Shown here piece after piece: positions 4,154 to 6,385 of a stretch of 6,385 nucleotides of DNA. Each line of letters starts with the position of its first letter. The first letter of the stretch is position 1. The DNA comes from Acidobacteriota bacterium (GTDB lineage Bacteria; Acidobacteriota; Terriglobia; Terriglobales; Acidobacteriaceae), in the NCBI GenBank assembly GCA_003225515.1, contig QIAK01000188.1, positions 1-6,385 of the forward strand. The letters are read 5' to 3'. Under the pieces are notes generated by a model. The model ran no database searches and had not been told where the DNA came from. It saw only the letters and a list, made by a program, of their open reading frames with translations. A program made the translations under genes and the position numbers.

Positions 4154-6385
4154 ATGGCCCTTACCTCTGGCGCGAAACTAGGCCCGTATGAAATTCAGTC
4201 CCCGCTGGGGGCTGGCGGTATGGGTGAGGTGTATCGCGCTACGGATACGAAACTCGGCCGCGACGTAGCGCTCAAGGTGCTGCCCGCCGAGATGGCGCAC
4301 GATCCCGAGCGCCTCTCGCGCTTTCGCCGTGAAGCGAAGGCTCTCGCTCAGCTAGACCATCCTAATATTGTGACCATATATTCCGTCGAGGAATCGGAAG
4401 GCGTCCACTTCCTGACAATGCAGCTCGTGGAAGGCCTGCCTCTTGATCGCCTGATTCCCGAACGCGGGCTTTCCGTCGAGCAGATCGTCGATATTGCCGG
4501 CTCGCTGGCCGATGCGCTCGCGTCGGCTCATGAAAAAGGCATCGTTCACCGTGACTTGAAGCCCGCCAATGTTATGGTCAGCAACGACGGCCGCGTGAAG
4601 GTACTCGATTTCGGTTTAGCGAAGGATATTCGCGGGGCCAACCCGGCCGACGCAACCATGACCTCCGACAGCCACACACAGATTGGTGTGGTCATGGGCA
4701 CGCCGGCCTACATGTCGCCTGAGCAGACATCGGGCCGTCCGCTCGATCATCGCACTGACATTTTTTCGATGGGCGTGGTACTTCACGAGATGGCGACCGG
4801 GAGGCGGCCATTCGAAGGAAGTTCTTCGGCCGAACTGGTCTCCGCGATTTTGCGGGATACTCCATCGTCGATTACCGACATGCGTCCCGATCTGCCCGGC
4901 GACCTGGCGCGAATCGTACGGCGCTGTTTGGAAAAGGATCCCCGTCACCGCCTGCAGACGGCGCGTGACGTAAATAACGAATTTCGAGAACTGGCACAGC
5001 TCATATCAAGTCATGTCCCCGTCCCCAATTCGACCTCGCGGGCAGCGGCGCGGCCCGACTCCGGCGCGAGCCGCGCCGACGAAGGCTTCTGGATCGCGGT
5101 GCTGCCGTTCAAGTTCAAGGGCGCCGAGGCTGGTCTTGAAGCTTTAGCTGAAGGCATGACCGAGGAAATCATCACAGGGATGTCGCGATTTCCGTACCTG
5201 CGGGTGATCGCGCAAGGCTCGACTCTCGGTTATGCACATCGGGCGGTCGATCTTCGCCAGGTTGGCAAAGAGCTAGGTGCGCGGTATGTGATGGAAGGAA
5301 GTTTGCGCCAGTCAGGCTCCCGGCTGCGCATTGCGGCACAATTGGTGGATGCCACTAACGGCGTGCAACTTTGGGCCGAGAGCTACGACCGTCCTTTCCA
5401 ACCGGAGGAGATGTTTGAGTTGCAGGACGACGTCGTTCCCAAGATTGTCTCTACGATCGGCGACACGCAGGGAATCCTGGCCCAAAGCATGAGTGAGGCC
5501 GTTTGGCACAAGGCAACAGAGCAGCTGACTCCATATGAAGCCGTGCTGCGCAGCTTTTCCTACATGCGGCGGGTCAATTCTCCGAATCATGCAGCGGCGC
5601 GCGATGCACTTGAACGTGCAGTCGAACAGGCGCCGAGCAACGGGCTGGCGTGGGCGATGCTGGCGATCATTTTCCGCGAAGAGTACAACCACGGTTTCAA
5701 CCTGCGCCCCGATCCGCTGGGGCGGGCCTTCGATGCGGCGAGGCACGCAGTTGAGGCCGAGCCCTCGAATTATCTTGCGCACCACGCATTGGCCTCGGTG
5801 CACTTCTTCCGGCGTGAACTTCAAGCCTTTCAGAGCGAAGCAAATCGGGCTCTGCAACTGAATCCAATGGACGGATTCACTTTCGGTTACCTGGGAATGC
5901 TCACCGCATTTGCCGGCGACTGGGATCGCGGCTGTTCGATGTCGGAAAGGGCGCGCAGTGTAAATCCACATCATCCCGGCTGGTATTGGTTTGCCCCTTT
6001 GTTTGACGCTTTTCGGAAGCAAGAGTATCGCCTGGTGCTTGAGTTCGCGCAGAAGGTTAACATGCCGAGCTTCTGGCGGACCAACATTGCGCTGGCAGCC
6101 ACGTACGGACATCTCGGCGAACTGGATGCGGCACGCAAAGCCATGCAGATGCTAATCGCTGGGCGGCCCGAGTTCGCCGCTTCGGCGCAAGAAGAGTGCA
6201 ACAAATGGTGGACTTCGGATTTGGCCAACCAGATCATGGAAGGCCTGCATAAAGCTGGCCTCGATTCGCCCGGCACCGGCGTTCCATCCTCACTCCCCAG
6301 TGGAAAAGCGCCGGTGCGATCTGCCTCCGGCGAATCCCGAGTTGAGGAAGGCTTCTGGGTCGCCGTACTGCCATTCAAGTACACG
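4154..6385 (+). CDS. Ser/Thr protein kinase with TolB/FlgO-like and TPR modules, 3' end outside window
   Basis: This is a Hanks-type kinase that phosphorylates protein Ser/Thr, fused to putative sensory/scaffold modules; 744 codons are open to the edge. The kinase domain spans residues about 12-275. It has GAGGMGEVY (19-27), Lys41, HRDLKPAN (132-139, catalytic Asp134), DFG (152-154) and GTPAYMSPE (182-190), so it looks active. A Ser/Ala/Pro linker leads to a TolB-N/FlgO-like domain from DEGFWIAVLPF (309) to about 440. Its hallmarks are ALAEGMTEEIITGMSRFPYL, VGKELGARYVMEGSLRQSG and LVDATNGVQLWAESYDRP. Residues about 457-700 are TPR-like helical pairs (ALERAVEQAPSN, ARHAVEAEPSNYLAHHALAS, ANRALQLNPMDG). 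At 731 EEGFWVAVLPFKY starts a second TolB-like copy, cut by the window end. No transmembrane segment appears, unlike many PknB-type receptors, so the visible part is cytoplasmic. ATG 4154 precedes the glycine loop by the usual distance; no Shine-Dalgarno is present. Its substrate is unknown. Confidence 0.92.
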   Translation, partial: MALTSGAKLGPYEIQSPLGAGGMGEVYRATDTKLGRDVALKVLPAEMAHDPERLSRFRREAKALAQLDHPNIVTIYSVEESEGVHFLTMQLVEGLPLDRLIPERGLSVEQIVDIAGSLADALASAHEKGIVHRDLKPANVMVSNDGRVKVLDFGLAKDIRGANPADATMTSDSHTQIGVVMGTPAYMSPEQTSGRPLDHRTDIFSMGVVLHEMATGRRPFEGSSSAELVSAILRDTPSSITDMRPDLPGDLARIVRRCLEKDPRHRLQTARDVNNEFRELAQLISSHVPVPNSTSRAAARPDSGASRADEGFWIAVLPFKFKGAEAGLEALAEGMTEEIITGMSRFPYLRVIAQGSTLGYAHRAVDLRQVGKELGARYVMEGSLRQSGSRLRIAAQLVDATNGVQLWAESYDRPFQPEEMFELQDDVVPKIVSTIGDTQGILAQSMSEAVWHKATEQLTPYEAVLRSFSYMRRVNSPNHAAARDALERAVEQAPSNGLAWAMLAIIFREEYNHGFNLRPDPLGRAFDAARHAVEAEPSNYLAHHALASVHFFRRELQAFQSEANRALQLNPMDGFTFGYLGMLTAFAGDWDRGCSMSERARSVNPHHPGWYWFAPLFDAFRKQEYRLVLEFAQKVNMPSFWRTNIALAATYGHLGELDAARKAMQMLIAGRPEFAASAQEECNKWWTSDLANQIMEGLHKAGLDSPGTGVPSSLPSGKAPVRSASGESRVEEGFWVAVLPFKYT
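5078..6385 (+). repeat. Internal tandem domain duplication within the kinase gene (second copy incomplete)
   Basis: The segment starting at 5078 (residue 309) and the one starting at 6344 (residue 731) begin with nearly the same peptide: DEGFWIAVLPFK and EEGFWVAVLPFK. Both follow a similar Ser/Gly-rich linker (GASRA, GESRV). At DNA level both share GAAGGCTTCTGG, with several third-position changes nearby, so the duplication is old rather than recent. The repeat unit is about 422 residues, TolB-like plus TPR. Only 14 residues of copy two are visible. Confidence 0.65.

Noticed and set aside
5312..6112. 266-residue minus-strand ORF, with the smaller plus and minus frames at 4352-4973 and 5535-6384
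   Set aside because: All overlap the continuous 744-codon kinase/TolB/TPR frame, which carries unambiguous domain motifs.

Overview
The window looks like bacterial chromosome from an uncultured or little-studied Acidobacteriota (Terriglobia/Koribacter-like). This rests on gene content: a Ser/Thr kinase fused to TolB/FlgO-like and TPR modules, a small secreted DUF4440 protein, and a secreted propeller-like protein. The taxonomic call is an inference; there is no rRNA or other marker gene.

Layout, left to right. Positions 1-1433 (minus) hold an AMP-forming acyl-CoA synthetase. It is broken by an apparent ~25-nt frame-shifting deletion exactly at the YGxTE motif, and its 3' end runs off the window. 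A 189-bp divergent gap rich in small inverted repeats follows. Next come two plus-strand genes for exported proteins: a 149-aa DUF4440/SnoaL-like protein (1623-2072) and a 390-aa propeller-like protein (2185-3357). The ribosome binding site of the second lies inside a 7-bp inverted repeat. Facing them is a minus-strand AhpD/carboxymuconolactone-decarboxylase-type peroxidase-related gene (3388-3954). After a 199-bp divergent gap, a large kinase gene starts at 4154 and stays open to the window end (744 codons). It has a perfect TATAAT only about 11 bp before its ATG and encodes kinase, TolB-like and TPR domains, then the start of a second TolB-like copy.

The main finding is in the AhpD-like gene. 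It contains one in-frame TGA exactly where the family has the second cysteine of its active-site CxxC. The full catalytic pattern is E-x11-C-x2-(TGA)-x3-H. A perfect 7-bp hairpin with a GUU loop begins 10 nt after the TGA, which fits a bacterial SECIS element. The best reading is a selenocysteine-containing (CxxU) AhpD-like oxidoreductase that conventional gene calling would split into two ORFs of 93 and 84 residues. The rival reading, a simple nonsense mutation, is taken seriously because the neighbouring synthetase is damaged.

The genes do not form one obvious pathway. They are mostly separately transcribed units: two divergent pairs, one convergent pair and one possible two-gene secreted-protein unit. 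No RNA genes, CRISPR arrays or insertion sequences were seen.
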